This document shows, piece by piece, positions 48,250 to 60,741 of a DNA stretch of 64,000 nucleotides. Source of the stretch: Atrichornis clamosus (Eukaryota; Chordata; Aves; Passeriformes; Menuridae); the NCBI GenBank assembly GCA_013400975.1, contig WBMZ01005506.1:1-64000 (forward strand). Reading direction: 5' to 3'. The translations under genes and the position numbers were made by a program. Below the pieces are notes generated by a model. That model saw only the letters and a list, made by a program, of their open reading frames with translations, did not search any database and was not told the DNA's origin. The stretch's first letter is position 1. The number at the start of each line of letters is the position of its first letter.

Positions 48250-49313
48250 GGGATGATCAGTGGCAGAGAGTCTATTTGGAGGCCAGTAACACGCAATGTA
48301 TCCCAGGAGTCAATACTGGGCCAGGTTGTGTTAAAATCTTCATTAATGACCTGGGTGATGAGGCAGTGTATCCTCAGAAAATATGCTGATGACACAAGAC
48401 CAGGAGGAGTGGCTGATACTTCAGATGGTCAGGATCACTTCCAGAGTGACCTCTGACCAGCTGGAGAAATGGGTGGACAGGAACAACATGAAGTTCAACT
48501 AGGCAAAGTGCAGAGTTCTGCACCTGAGGAGAAACCGAAGGGCCTTGCACAGGGGGTCTCCTGGCTGGAAAGCAGCTTTTCAGAAAATGGCTGTAATGGT
48601 TCCGGTGGGCACCAAGTTAACAGGAGCGAGCAATGTGCTCTTGCAGTAAAGAAAGTGAAGGTTATCCTTGCCTGCATTAGTAGGCAAGTAGTGCCAGCAG
48701 GTCAAGGGAGTTGATTTTTCTGCTCTGTTCAGCACTGGTGAGACCACACCTAGAGAGTTGTGTCCAGAGCTAAGCTCCCCAGTGCAAGAAAGAGATGGAT
48801 ATACTGGAAAGGACACCAAAACTATTAAGGAATTGGTGCACGTCGTGATGTTCAGAAGGGGGCAACAAGCTGGTGAAAGAGCTGGAAGGCATGTCCTGTA
48901 GAGAGCAGCTAAGGACTCTGGATTTGGCTAGTTTGGAGAAAAAAAGGCTGAGGAGCAACCTGATTGCTCTCTACGTCTTCATGAGGAAGGGAAGTGAAGA
49001 GGGAGGTGCTGAGCTACTCTGCCTGATATCCAGTGACAGGACGCATGGGAATGGTTCAAAGCTGCATTAGGGAAGGTTCAGACTTGGCATTAGGAAGCAT
49101 TTCTCTACAAAGAGGGTGGTCAGACATCAGTACAGGTTTCCTAGAGAGGTGGCCAATGCCCCAAGCCTGTCACTGTTTAAGAGGCATTTGGGCAATGCCC
49201 TTAAAAACATGCTTTAATTTCTGGTCAGCCCTGGAGTGGTCAGGCAGTTGGACTTGATGGTCATTGTAGGTCTCTTCTAACTGAAATATTCTATTCTAGT
49301 CTAGTCTAGTCAA
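48250..49313 (+). mobile_element. CR1 LINE fragment, about 1.06 kb, with recognisable reverse transcriptase end
   Basis: The longest CR1 piece here. Near 48335 the frame reads IFINDLGDE, the conserved reverse transcriptase block, and at 48382-48396 TATGCTGATGACACA encodes YADDT, the catalytic box with both aspartates still present. Downstream come CAGCTGGAGAAATGGGTGGAC, TGAAGTTCAACTAGGC (normally an open AAG/AAC stretch, here with a stop), CACTGGTGAGACCACACC, GGCTGAGGAGCAACCTG, GCATTAGGAAGCATTTC and finally TTGGACTTGATGG. It ends in a short TCTAG-type terminal repeat, a variant of the usual ATTCTATG-like tail. Multiple stops and indels make it dead. Four open frames of 60-80 codons inside it are remnants or shadows. 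Confidence 0.95.
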
Positions 49314-49340
49314 TGCTATGGAGGTCTGACATAGCAGGTA

Positions 49341-49588
49341 CTGTTCAGCCCGGAGAAGAGATGGCTCAGTGAGGATCTTGTTAGTGCATATAAATAGCGG
49401 AAGTGAGGGTTCAAAGAGGGCAGAGATTGTGAATTCTCCATCATTGGAGGCATTCAAAAGCCATCTGGACACCATTCTGGGGAAACAGCTCTAGGTGGCT
49501 CTGATTGACCAGGGGCATTGGACCAGGTGACTTCCTGAGATGCCTTCAAAACTCAACCATTCTGTGGTTCATGATTCTGTGATTCTGA
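49341..49588 (+). mobile_element. CR1 LINE fragment with an internal deletion
   Basis: Starts CTGTTCAGCCCGGAGAAGAG, skips from about 49420 (GAGGGTTCAAAGA) to the 3' block GTGAATTCTCCATCATTGGAGG, then AAAAGCCATCTGGACACCAT, CCAGGGGCATTGGACCAGG and a TGATTCTGTGATTCTG terminal repeat. Several hundred bases of the usual body are absent. It lies only about 28 bp after the previous CR1 in the same orientation but has its own 3' end, so it is a separate insertion, and the terminal repeat differs in sequence from that of its neighbour. Confidence 0.9.
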
Positions 49589-50971
49589 ATCTCCCAGTGA
49601 TTTCCATGTTACTCCATAGAAGCAATAGTAGCCAGCTGAGGAAAAAGATGGCCCAAGTTGCTTAGGGCTATTTGAGGTGCTTCAGAGAATCCCTCCTGGT
49701 TTCCAGATGCTGTAGAGAAAGAACAAATATGTGTGTTAGATTGTATCTTCAAGAGTTAGTGATATATCTCTAGTGATATACCCTACAACACCTCAAATAA
49801 TACAGTTCACCTCAATTTTTTTTTCTTTTAGAGGTGAATTGAGCCCTAAACTGAAGCAAGGTAAAGTGAATGCTAGTGTTCCTCAGGACCTTTGAAAAGA
49901 TAAAACTAGTAGAATGTTCAGAAGGACAGTATCCATGAATAGGTACCTGCTGCTTTGCAACATGACCCAGCATATCTAAAATACCCACTTGACTGGTCTT
50001 ATAGGCACAACATGTTGAACCGGCCAGTTACACTGCAATACTGAAAGATATATTTCATGTCTGTGTTTAGGTGGCTGAATCCCATCCAACTGAGATCTCC
50101 CCCATCCCTTTTTCATATAGCAAACAAGATACTGGCTTGCTGTGCCTTGTAGCAACAATTGACCCATGTGGTTTTGGCTTATGCATGCAGAGAGGCAGTG
50201 CCAAAGAATGGTGTTTAGATCCAGATTCAATAAAACGTAGGTGTCTACATGTAAGCCACATATCTAAGCTCCCATTATTGTGAACTAAAATCTAGCCACT
50301 ACATTCTGTAGTCTTGACATTATTGACTAGGAACCTGCATTTTGGCAGCTGAATTACTCTCAAGGCTCCAGTGACTCATGAAGGAAGGAAATTATTTGTA
50401 CAAGCGTTGCCTTGAGGTTTGGGAACCACAGGCATGCTCAAAGTAGTGCAATGAAGGCTGCATAAACAGTCAAGGGAGTATTGGAGGGTAATGAAACTCA
50501 GAGATGCAGTAAGATCCTGGCTCTACTCAGTGTCTGAGATGAAGCATTTGCTTCAAAAGGCTACTTGAATTGAACACAGTATGGTCATGACTCCAAAGGT
50601 CTTTATCCTGAACGAGTCCCAGCAATAACGAAGTCATAAGTCACTCCAGAGGAAACTGCCTGTCAACGACAGAGGTAATGGCTGAAAGAGCAAGCAGAGA
50701 ACAGCAATTAACTCTGCCTCTCCAGTCTGAGAAAGACGCGATATGTTGTATATCTTCAAGCAGGGATGAGAAATTATTAAACTCTCATGAATATTCATGC
50801 TAGTCTTTAGTTCTTCAAAAGCATTCTGTGGGGATGAAGGACAGTGTGATGTGAGCCTTCAGGCTTATTGGCTTGAAAATGAATGGGAAAATAAAATTAA
50901 AGTAATGAATTATAGTTACAGGTCTACTATAAAAAATGGCAATCTGGAAGAATGCCCACTCTGCTACAATC

Positions 50972-51225
50972 AGAGAATCATACAATGATTTAGGTTGTAA
51001 GGGACCTTAAAGATCACATAGTCTTAAAGCCCCTGCCAAGGCAGGGACACCTTCTATTTGACCATGTTGCTCAAAGCCCCATCCAACCTGACCTTTAATA
51101 CTTCTAGGAATGGGACATCCATGACTTCTCTGGGCAATTTTATTTCCAGTGCCTCACTACACTCACAGTACAGAATTTCTTTTGAATATCTAATCTAAAT
51201 CGCCCATCTATATTTTGAGAAGGTC
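50972..51225 (-). mobile_element. CR1 LINE 3' fragment
   Basis: On + the inverted 3' end AGAATCATACAATGATTTAGG is followed by GGGACCTTAAAGATCACATAG, CTGCCAAGGCAGGGACACCT, TCAAAGCCCCATCCAACCTG, GGGACATCCATGACTTCTCTG and AGTGCCTCACTACACTCACAG. This is the - strand CR1 3' region of the same general type as the 15.9-kb copy. About 250 bp, truncated, non-coding. It closes the CR1 cluster. Confidence 0.94.
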
Positions 51226-51230
51226 AGGAG

Positions 51231-53229
51231 GACAAAAGGAAGAGCAGACATTTAAAATTTGCACTGTACTCCTGGAGACAACTTGCTGTTTTGCCTCATG
51301 AGCATTCTGAGAAAAAAGCAGCACATTATTGAAAAAGTGACAAAGTCATTACCTACATCATAATCATAAAGTACAATAATATTCCCCAAAGTCTTTCCCC
51401 TAATGTTAAAATCAATATATGTTAAGTAACAAGAAAATACATGACAGCATTTTGTATGATCATTGTAATATATTGAGTGTGGTGGATGGCGGGGGGAGAT
51501 AGTTTCTAAAATGTAAATTATTTCAGTGCAATCTACTTTATACTGAGGGTTGCACTAGTCAAACCCACTGTTTTCTCCTTGGTACTCATTTAGCTCATTC
51601 ACAACCATTTTTTACCATGTTCTCTATATTGTAGATTCTTTACTTTCAAGGCAAGGTACAGTGGTAGAAATTTATCATCCTGGTCTCTTTTTTGCTGATA
51701 TTTCAATTATGGATAGAATTTCCTGGGTCTGCCTCTCCACCCATCTCTTTTGTTGGTTTTTTTTTTTATTTCCCCAGAGGTCCTTGCTGCAATGCAATAG
51801 GGCATTTTACCACTAGTGGAAAAAAAAGAAGAAAAACGTGTTTCTAACTTGTTTTCTCACCCATTTAATTATCCATTTTCCCATTTTATAAGGGATATAT
51901 ATAACATATGAGTTATGTAATACTGGTAGATAGATTTCTATCACCTGAAGGGGAAAATGTCAATGCCTTAATTAGAAGTTTATTGATGCATTTCCTTATA
52001 TTCAGAATTATCCCACATAAACTTTCAGAATATTTTTCTTTGCAAAACCATGTAAATAAAAAATATTTTCTGAGGTCATTTATTAGTAAAGAGAATGTTT
52101 CAGTACAACCTGCTGGTAGTTAGGATAATGAAATATGAGATTCTATGTAGTTTTAAATTTTTCTTCAATGTCTCCAGGTTAATTTGAATGCACCAGGCCT
52201 ACAGACCTGGAATACTTGATCTTACACTATTTTACACTTTGAGTAGTATTTAAGTAGTGGACAAAATGGGCTGATATGTCGTGTTGACTGTTTGTCATAA
52301 TGACACTTCTCCAACCATCAAAGATACATATTGAAGCTTTTTGGGCCTGGGTTGTAAGATGAATAGCCTTCAGGACTTCTGGACTTTAAATTTGTCATTC
52401 ATATTTAAATTTGTACAAACCAAGTGTCATGCATGTCACCAAGACTAAGTACATTATGAATTCTCACTTTGAGATATTTTTTGTCCAATTTAAACAGCTT
52501 TTTCTTCAGTGACAATCAAAAACATCCACTTAGAAAGAGAGTCACAAAATGTAGAAGACTTAAAGTTTATTATATGACTTGTTCCATAAGCACTGAAGCT
52601 TAATCCTTAATTATCCCCCACCTTCTTGCTCCTTTTTTTTAAAATTCATTACTTTTCCTGATTTATTATGTCCTCATTTTATTTAAGTGTCTCACCCATA
52701 ACCTGAATACAAATTGAAGGACAAGCCAGATATTTTTCCTTAAATATCAGAAGAAGAAAGAATTTAGAAGAAACAAGAAAAGTCATAAAGGGACCCAATT
52801 AATTCACCTCTACTCCAAGTTTACACTCCTTATTGATTTCACATGACCTCACAAGATAACCAGTAGGGCTCAACCAGATTATTCAGTGGGATGTAGTTAA
52901 CCTGATGTGATGCTAACCACCTATGTTAAGGCAATTGAATACCATCCTTAGAGCCTTGGTGTGGTTGTCCTTGCATAGATGTGGTTTCCAATGCCACAGT
53001 CAGACAGGACAGCTAAAGAGTTCAAGTCACTCTGTCACTAGACTTATGTGGTGGTGCATCCAACCCTGCCTTCGGCTGCACTTTGACCTCAGAAGTGCTC
53101 CATAGACATTGGCCTTGAAAAACAGCTCTCCCAGGAACTTAAGCTGTCTAAGGAACTCCTGGTTTTTTACAAACAGCCTTGGAAATGTATGTTTCTTGCC
53201 TGAATAACAACTCCAGTGGAACAACATTT
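51231..53229. other. Gene-free stretch, nothing recognised
   Basis: A+T-rich unique sequence with short homopolymers. Open frames are below 72 codons and lack splice support. No interspersed repeat recognised. Confidence 0.55.
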
Positions 53230-54136
53230 TTATTTTTGAGCTTTCAGAGAAAGTCACTGGTCTGAGTTGTAGCCAGGGTGGAAAATTACTGTGACTAAAG
53301 CCAACTCTCTTGTGACTCTATAAGCATCAGTCCTACGTGAGGCCTTTTGTACTCTTTGGGCCTGTGGGGGTCTGTGACCAGCAATCTTGCTCTGACTGGG
53401 GCCTCTCAGAGCCAGAGACCTCTCGAGTTTGTTAAACATGAAGGGTTGCCAAATGATGATGATGGATCCTGGGCAGATGCCCTGACTCCTTGAGGCTCAA
53501 CGGTTTACCTGTTGAGAAGATGCAAAGGGGTCTGACATGAGCACCTCACTGAATTTGAGGGGAAATTTTCACAGGTGCAGTTTGTACATACTCCTTATGA
53601 GGTCTGTGTGAACGTGAATATGCTTAGCAAATGTACCATGATTTTCCCTCTCTTAGATTCCGAAGTTAGACCTATACATGATCTTATATAAGCTCTGTCA
53701 TGCTTATAGTAAAGTCTATAGAATTGTTAAATTTTTAAAATTAGTCTGTTGAGTAAGTGCTGTTAAGTTAAAGTGCTGCTAAAACCATTAGGCCTGAGCC
53801 TTTGGTTAAGTCTGGGGCTAAGTTTGGCAAGAGGGTCCGTGCTGAACATTGTAACTCAATAGGAGAGTCTCCCTTATTCCTTTTTATCTTTATCTTTCCT
53901 TATCCTTATACTTTTTCCACCCCCAGCCTCCATGTAGATAATTTTAGGTTAATTTGGGTTTTTGATTGATTTTAGATTTTAGTCTTCTTTCTCTCTGTGT
54001 GCTTTAGCCAACCAGCAAGCAATAGAATGAACATTGCCAGCAAGCTTTGTTGCACTTTCACTTTAGTATTAAACCTGCTTTTGTCAATACCTTGGCCAGT
54101 GATTTCTTGAGCAATGTAAATCACTCACTTGTGACA
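53230..54136 (+). mobile_element. Endogenous retrovirus-type LTR, probably solo (left edge uncertain)
   Basis: The segment has the layout of a retroviral LTR read on +: a TATATAAG box at 53685-53692 (U3 promoter) and ATTAAA at 54068-54073 (polyadenylation signal), followed by a T/G-rich stretch and a GTGACA end at 54136, i.e. the CA terminus. The 53300-53460 part (GACTCTATAAGCATCAGTCC, CCAGCAATCTTGCTCTGACT, GAAGGGTTGCCAAATGATG) resembles LTR sequence I associate with songbird genomes. No primer-binding site follows 54136 and no polypurine tract or viral coding is seen next to it, so a solo LTR is likely. The start could be anywhere from about 53230 to 53450; I found no TG edge with a matching target-site duplication. 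It could alternatively be a non-LTR repeat. Confidence 0.5.
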
Positions 54137-54536
54137 ATTTAGAGGAAAAATATGCCTTCAGGATCAGCAGCTGGAGGCCAGGTGAGTTCCCTGAAGACCT
54201 CTCCAATTGCTTCTCAGCTTCCATATCTAGAATCAAGCCATGTCTTCTCTCACCTATTGCACAAGAGGTGGGATTCAGCTGCTGCTGCTTCAACCATTTT
54301 GTCTGCTCTAAAGAAGCCAGCATTGCCTTTAGTTCCCCTGGAGGAACATGGATGTCCCATAGAACATTTGTCAAGCCTGCAAGTCCCAGGAAGGTGTCTC
54401 CGTTTCCACAAGATATGTGAAAAGCCATTAGAAACTTATTTTTAGGCATTTTAACAGTGCCCTAGGGTGTCTAATGAGACCAGGCTCTATACACAGGCAT
54501 CTGTGACAGGTGTCTAAAATGAGGTGGTACAAGTCC

Positions 54537-54672
54537 CATGAACTCATTTCTGTTGTCCAGAGGTAACTTTATATCAACATACACATGGTTCTTTTGAGAT
54601 GCCTCATGAACTCATTTCTGTTGTCCAGAGGTAACTTTATATCAACATACACATGGTTCTTTTGAGATGCCT
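54537..54672. repeat. Exact 68-bp tandem duplication
   Basis: 54537-54604 and 54605-54672 are identical over all 68 bases; the match stops immediately outside both ends. There is no relation to the CR1 or LTR sequences here. Perfect identity means a very recent duplication, a length polymorphism, or an assembly error. It contains no coding frame of note. Confidence 0.97.
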
Positions 54673-57600
54673 CTAAGTATGCCTACTAGCCTCTAGAAAC
54701 AGTTCCAGGTGATCACTCATCTCTCATGAATCCTGTGTTGTGGTGGATGTCTTCCAGACACCCTAGGGCATCTAAAATAGGAGTGCATACTTCAGTGTAA
54801 GCAACTGAACCAAACATTTTTCTGCAACAGGACTGTGAGAAGCCACAAAGTGCCCAGTATCTCAAAGGATGTCTTGTACATGCCAAACTAGTGCCATAAG
54901 CCACGCCTAAAATGGCAGAATGGTCTTAGTCATGGCCACTGACTAAGGACCTGAATTATGGAGGGCATAACGGGGTGACACCTGAAATATTTATGCTTGT
55001 GAAATACTGATGTTCTAACATCTTTTCTTGTTCTGAATTAGAACTTAAAAGTCTTCATGAAAAAGGCTGTATAAAATAATACAAAATTTAAAAAATACAT
55101 TCATAAATATGGCCCGAAAGTTCCTTGAATCACGTTTGACTCTACTAACTGTATATATTTGTGATTTTCTTGGATGTTTTTGTTGGGGTTTTTTGGTGTA
55201 GTTCAGAGTTCAGCTGCATTCACTGTCACTGCTTCTCCTGGGAGATGTAACTATAATGCTTTTTATTCCCATCATGTTAACATTTCTAGACCACCTGACA
55301 GGTATTGTGGTCTATTTTTCACGGCATCTGCTGAACCTGGTGTGCACAGTTCTGCCTGAAAATAGTAACTTGCTCATGCATATTTGTTTTCTTTAAATCT
55401 CTAAGTAAATTTGTAGAGTGACACTTAGGAAAAAATGGCAAGTTCATAAGAATCTAGACATGCATGCAATAGTGATGTGAATGGGGAAGGAAAAGAACCT
55501 GGTTACATTGTAGAGTGACCTTCAGCAGCACAAAATTAAATGTACATTTATCTACTGTAAATAAAAGGGAAAGAAAAATGACTAGTTAAATACTCCACTA
55601 AAGATTGTTCAACTAATTCAGTCATGGATAATATTAATTCGTACATTGCCTTCATAAAAAAAGACAACAAAGTCTTTGACTACATCCAAATTCTCTTAAA
55701 TTCATGCGGTGAATGACATTTGCCTTTCACACCAGCATAATTAGTTGGTAATCACAAGATTTGGCAATCTTCAGGACCACTAGTTAGCTGCCATGCCAAG
55801 TGCAGTGTTCCAACTCAGGAGAAACTCTATTCCCTGGGCAATGTCTGTCATGCTGATCCTTGTAGAAGTGTCTGAGTAACAAGGAAAAAGAGGAATATGT
55901 GCTTAAAGCACTCCTTCTAAAAACTGCTAATATCAAGCCTGTGTTTCCTTTCCCAAAAGCAGTTACAAATCCCTATTCCATTTTTCCCATTTCTCAGAAT
56001 GTTTCTCCTCAGAGCAAGGAAGGCATTCCTCCTGCCCCACTAAGGACAGCTGGTTTAGGACTTTTCTCAGGCTAGTGTGCTACTTTGACATCTTCAAGAA
56101 GAATAGAGACCATGCGTTAAGAAAACATGGAAAAGTTTCTGGTAATCATAGTTCCATAAACATCAGAATACAGTAGCTGGCATGTCATCTTGAAGACTTC
56201 AAATCTACACTGTAACCCATCATTTTGACTTGGGTGAGACCAAGTAGGTAAAGTCCCACTGCACGTAATATACATTTTTTTCCAAATCCAGGCAAAGATT
56301 TCTGCCCATTTGAACTTCAAGCTCTTTCACTATTGAAAATCATAATACAAGGTCTGCATTACTATGACAAATGAAGAAAAAAAGTTGATAAAGGTTTGTA
56401 ATAACCTAAAAGAAATTTCATACATCACTGAAGACACAGAAAACTGAAAATAAAAGAGATTAGGGTTATATTTCTCTTTAATAATGTCAGTCAAAAATGT
56501 TCCAGTCAGTGATCTGAACACCATGGATGAGGACAGATTTACCACTTCACTTCACTGAATAACAATTTCAAAGCTTAGCAAAATCTTGGTAAGAGGAGAT
56601 GGTGAAGCCTAAACTTCCTGTCAACAAATCACACTAGACAAATAATGCATTTCGATAAAATAGCTGCATATTCCTTGAACTGGAATATCTAAATGAGACA
56701 AAAGGTTTTAAAGGAAGGATGAAACAAATTTGTAAAGAATCAGTGACACCAAGTAGGTTCATGTGCAGTTTTGCTGTCACATCAAAGAGTAGGGGCAAAA
56801 CTGGGTGATACTGACAGCCTTGTAAACTGTGTAATGGGCATAGTAGTAAATTCTGTTAGAAGAGATGTGGGTAGAATTTTGGCTTGAAAAAAAAGACAAG
56901 AGTATAAACAACACTGTAACCTCACTTGATGCCCCAATGGTTACTCAGAAATGAATTTAGAATCCTGCTCAGATTATCATATGGTCTTAACTGTTTTTAT
57001 TCAGGTTTTACAGTTAGCTGATGCATAAGTACTGAAGCTTATGCTGCTACTGAAAGAGGATCCTGCTTTCCTCCACCCCTATACTTAATCGTACCTGTCC
57101 TACATCATACTGCCAGGTGTCAGTATGCTCAGTTCTGCTCAGTTCCTCGATCCTGCTCACAACCAGTCCTACAAAAACATGACCCTCTGTCTCATGGGTC
57201 TTCCACTGGAACTCCTATACTGAGCAGCTTTGTTATTGCTGGTGGCAATAAAAGGGAGAATGTGGAAATGCAGAACCCTTGCACTGGGAATATGGTCTCA
57301 AATAATGAAACTACACTTTATTTCCAAATTAATTTTTCATCAAAAATTGTATGCAGCAGCAACACAGAGATATTCCGCATTTGGATTCTAAACATTATGC
57401 AGGATTTGATTGCTTTTCTTTCACTGAATACTCTTTCTGTTTACAGACTGAACAAAGAAAACTTACAAAGAGGGAGATAACTAAAATACAAATTGACAAA
57501 AGCATTTTATATTAGATTTCTGAATTTTTGAGATTTTAGAAATATTTTCATAGAAAAGGGTGTGTGCCTAAGTATTTGTGAATCAACAGCACTACGACAG

Positions 57601-60542
57601 AGCAGAACGAATGCCATTTTATTTCTTTGTGTTCGTTTATTTCTCCATTCTCCTTATTTTTTCACATTGTCCTTACTGTTTGCATTACAAACATGCTCTG
57701 CAGAAATGTGAAATGACTAACAAAAGTAGTTAGTGGCAATAGGGATGAAGTTTGACATCAGCTGCAGGCTACAAGAACAAATAAAAAGAAGCATGGGAAG
57801 ATAATTCTGAAAAAAAAAAAGACAATTAAGACAGAATATGCTGTGGACATTGTTGGATCCTCAACTAACATATTCTAGAGGTCTGTTAAGGTAGAAGGTC
57901 AGAAGCGTGCTTATTGCTGGGTATCACAGGAATTTACACGGAAATGCTACAACAATATATGGATACCTATGGCATTAAAAATATAGTGCATAACAATAGA
58001 TTATTATTGACATTTGGAGTCGTTCTCTCAAAACTGCACACGGTCACCTTGCAGAGCTTGCACAGTATTTCTTGAGTGATTCAAACTTAAAATGGCATTC
58101 AGAGAGCCATTCGTGCAGAAAAAAATATTATTGTGAGGTACCTGGTTTGGAATGCTACACCCTTTTAAAATGGAAATATAGTGTCAGATAGCACAATGAA
58201 GTCTTCCACTGTACCAATGAGAACCAGAGCCTCCCTCTTTGAACAGCAAAGGAAGTTTTAAAATATCTCCCAATGGCAAAAGTTGGAATAAATTTTGATT
58301 AATATTTTAATTCTGTTTTTCATCTGTTTTGAATTCATAGAAATATACATTTGAGAGCGTCTGAAGCCAGTAGAGCTATTCCATTGCGAGACCAACTTGA
58401 GTTTTGTCATTAACCCATTTTAACCTTTATTTCCTCATTTCATTTATTTGCTTTCAGTAACTTTCCTTGTCTTTACAGGACTTAAGGCTACTGTGGTTGC
58501 TTTGATGCAATAAAGTAATAGACTTTCAAATGTTCAAAGACATACTTTTGCCCCATCAACACCTTCCCATCTATGGAAGACATGATATGTATATATGCAA
58601 GTGAGATGTAGTTGAGAAATTAAGCTGAGAGATGAAGATGGTTCACTTTTAAAATTTCATAGACGTGACTATTCCCAACAGTCATTTAAAGTACCTGGGA
58701 AACCTGGTGAGATTAAGTGTGAAGGTTCGTCTCAAAGGTTATCTTCTTAAAAATAACCTTTGAAAGGCTGAACAGTCGTAACAACAGAGAAGACCATCCC
58801 TGGCGGTGTGAGAACAGCAACAGTAGTCCTTTTGAAAGCTAAAGATAGCCTCACTGACCATGGCAGCCCGCTGCCTTAGGTCTGGGCTTGGAGAGAGGGC
58901 AGCCCCAGAGGTGGCCACAGGCAGCAGCAGTACCACAGGTGCTGAAAGCAAATATAAATTAAAACGTTCTTTGTTAAAGTTCTTGCTTAAAAGTCAGTCT
59001 CTTAAAAGGGTCAGTTTAACATGAAAATAGCAAAAAGAGGTCATGGTACACCTGGAAAAAGATAGCAGATGGGAGGGTTTATTTTTTAAAATGAGAAGGA
59101 AATGCAGAGAATTGCATTAGACACTGTCAGAGAATTAGTCCTCAGGACAGCCTCTGGCACTGGCAGTACAGAAAATAGCAATGGGTGAGGTGTGTGTGGG
59201 GGTGTGCTTTGAGGAAGTCATGTCTAGTAATGGTGACCCCCAGAGAGGTTAATAAAACCAGGTGAAGAGAGGGAAGGGGGGAAAAATTAAACCCAGGTGT
59301 CCTTTCCGTTGTTGTGAGAGAGCAAAGGAGTACCGGGCTGCTGGAGGCCTATAATGAATTACACAGGCACCCACAGCTGCCCAGCTCCTCCAGAGCCTCA
59401 GTATGGTTAGCACCAGAGTAACTAATGATGCCAAATATATAGTGAGTGGGGAAGGGACCAGGAGCAGACTTAGTCACTGAGAGATCAAAAGTATTACAGA
59501 GCTTTTCTACGGAAACAAATGGGTAACCAGAGGAGGACCTCCATGCACACCAAAAGATACAAAACCGCTCTGGAACTCTGGTCCAGGAGCTTCACGGCAC
59601 CGTTCCCTGCTGGATCCGAGCCCTGATGTGAGCTGAGCAATGCTGGGGAAGAGGCAGAGGGCCAGAGGTGGGAGTGATGTCAGGGCACTGCGGGAACGTG
59701 TGTCCAGTGCATGGTGACATAGAGGAACAATGTTTCTGAAGGGCAGTCATGGGGTGGGGAAGAGAGCTTAGCCTGGTGCTGAAACTCTGTGTTTGAGGAG
59801 CTACATCCATCTACATGGCCCAGTGGACAACTCCAGTTCTTCCTTTCTCCTCCTGCCCAGGCTCATAAATCCTCACCTGCAGTGGGAGGAAAGGCTCCAA
59901 CATCAGCAGGCTGCTCCTGATCCTAATTCCCAAAAACATGATTGATTTTTCTGTGTTCCTGTGCTCCCCAAATCACTCTGGGAGGACAAGAAGGCATAAG
60001 CGCTAAATTCCACAAGCGCTTCAGAGGTCTAAGTGGTACTACCAAAAGTGATGTTTTATACATACAGAAGTCTGCTTTGATGTCAACGAAAACAGAATTT
60101 TGCCAAGGTAAACAGGAATCTGGTAGCAGACATTCACCTTATCTGCAACTGGTGATATAGCTCAAGAATGATGCCTTCTATATCATCTTTTTTTCCATAT
60201 AAATGCTGAAAATGCATTATGACAAACATGTTCTGTTTGCAAAAAAATGCTTTAGATTAAGATCTTGCTTTTCCACAGCTCTAAGAGCATGACAGATCAC
60301 CAACCAGTGTATGTAAGTGGGACAATCTGGGGAGAAATGGTCAGAGCAGCAGCTCTGCCATTGTCCAATTTCTCCACTACTCAGAGCTTCCTGCTCTAAA
60401 GTACTTCTCTGCTCCATTACCTGTCTTAGCAGCCCCTAAAGCTTCCATGATGTAAAATAATCTGCAGAAGACAACTGGCCATTTCAGAGACATAAGGAAA
60501 AAAATAATTTTTTCCAACCCTTCAAACCAATTGCCTTTATAG
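54673..60542. other. Gene-free stretch, nothing recognised
   Basis: Unique, mostly A+T-rich sequence; 58780-58940 and 59140-59900 are G+C-richer. Frames up to about 72 codons on both strands lack recognisable content. A possible exon end (donor CCAAG|GTAAAC at 60107/60108) closes an open + frame starting before 60000; it is phase-compatible with the candidate exon at 60543, but its own acceptor is unclear. Confidence 0.45.
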
Positions 60543-60741
60543 CTGGGATTTCTGTGGTGATCGAAGTGGACTTTGTGCCTCAGAGCAAAGTAAACACATA
60601 TGTTCGGGAAGGCTTTCAAACTACTTGGCACCAAACCACCTTGTGCCACACAGAGAATATTTTTTCAGCCTTACAGACTTCTGATGTGTGTGAAGCACTG
60701 GCTTTCACGTGTCTCTTTGAGATGCAGTTGGTGGTGTGGTG
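60543..60741 (+). CDS. Possible internal coding exon of an unidentified gene
   Basis: Upstream is a pyrimidine-rich acceptor (TTTTTTCCAACCC...TTGCCTTTATAG), downstream a GTATGTGTG donor. The 199-base segment is open in one frame and begins GISVVIEVDFVPQSKV and continues TYVREGFQTTWHQTT, ending at ...MQLVVW. It starts with two bases and ends with two bases of a codon. Its last TG joins the first G of the next candidate exon (62829) to give TGG without shifting frame. Amino-acid make-up is protein-like, with a hydrophobic beta-like start, but I recognise no family. A chance open frame of this length is not rare, so support is moderate at best. No reliable upstream exon was found. Confidence 0.27.

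Noticed and set aside
48253..49257. Several 60-80 codon frames
   Set aside because: Remnants or shadows of CR1; the true frame is broken by stops and indels.
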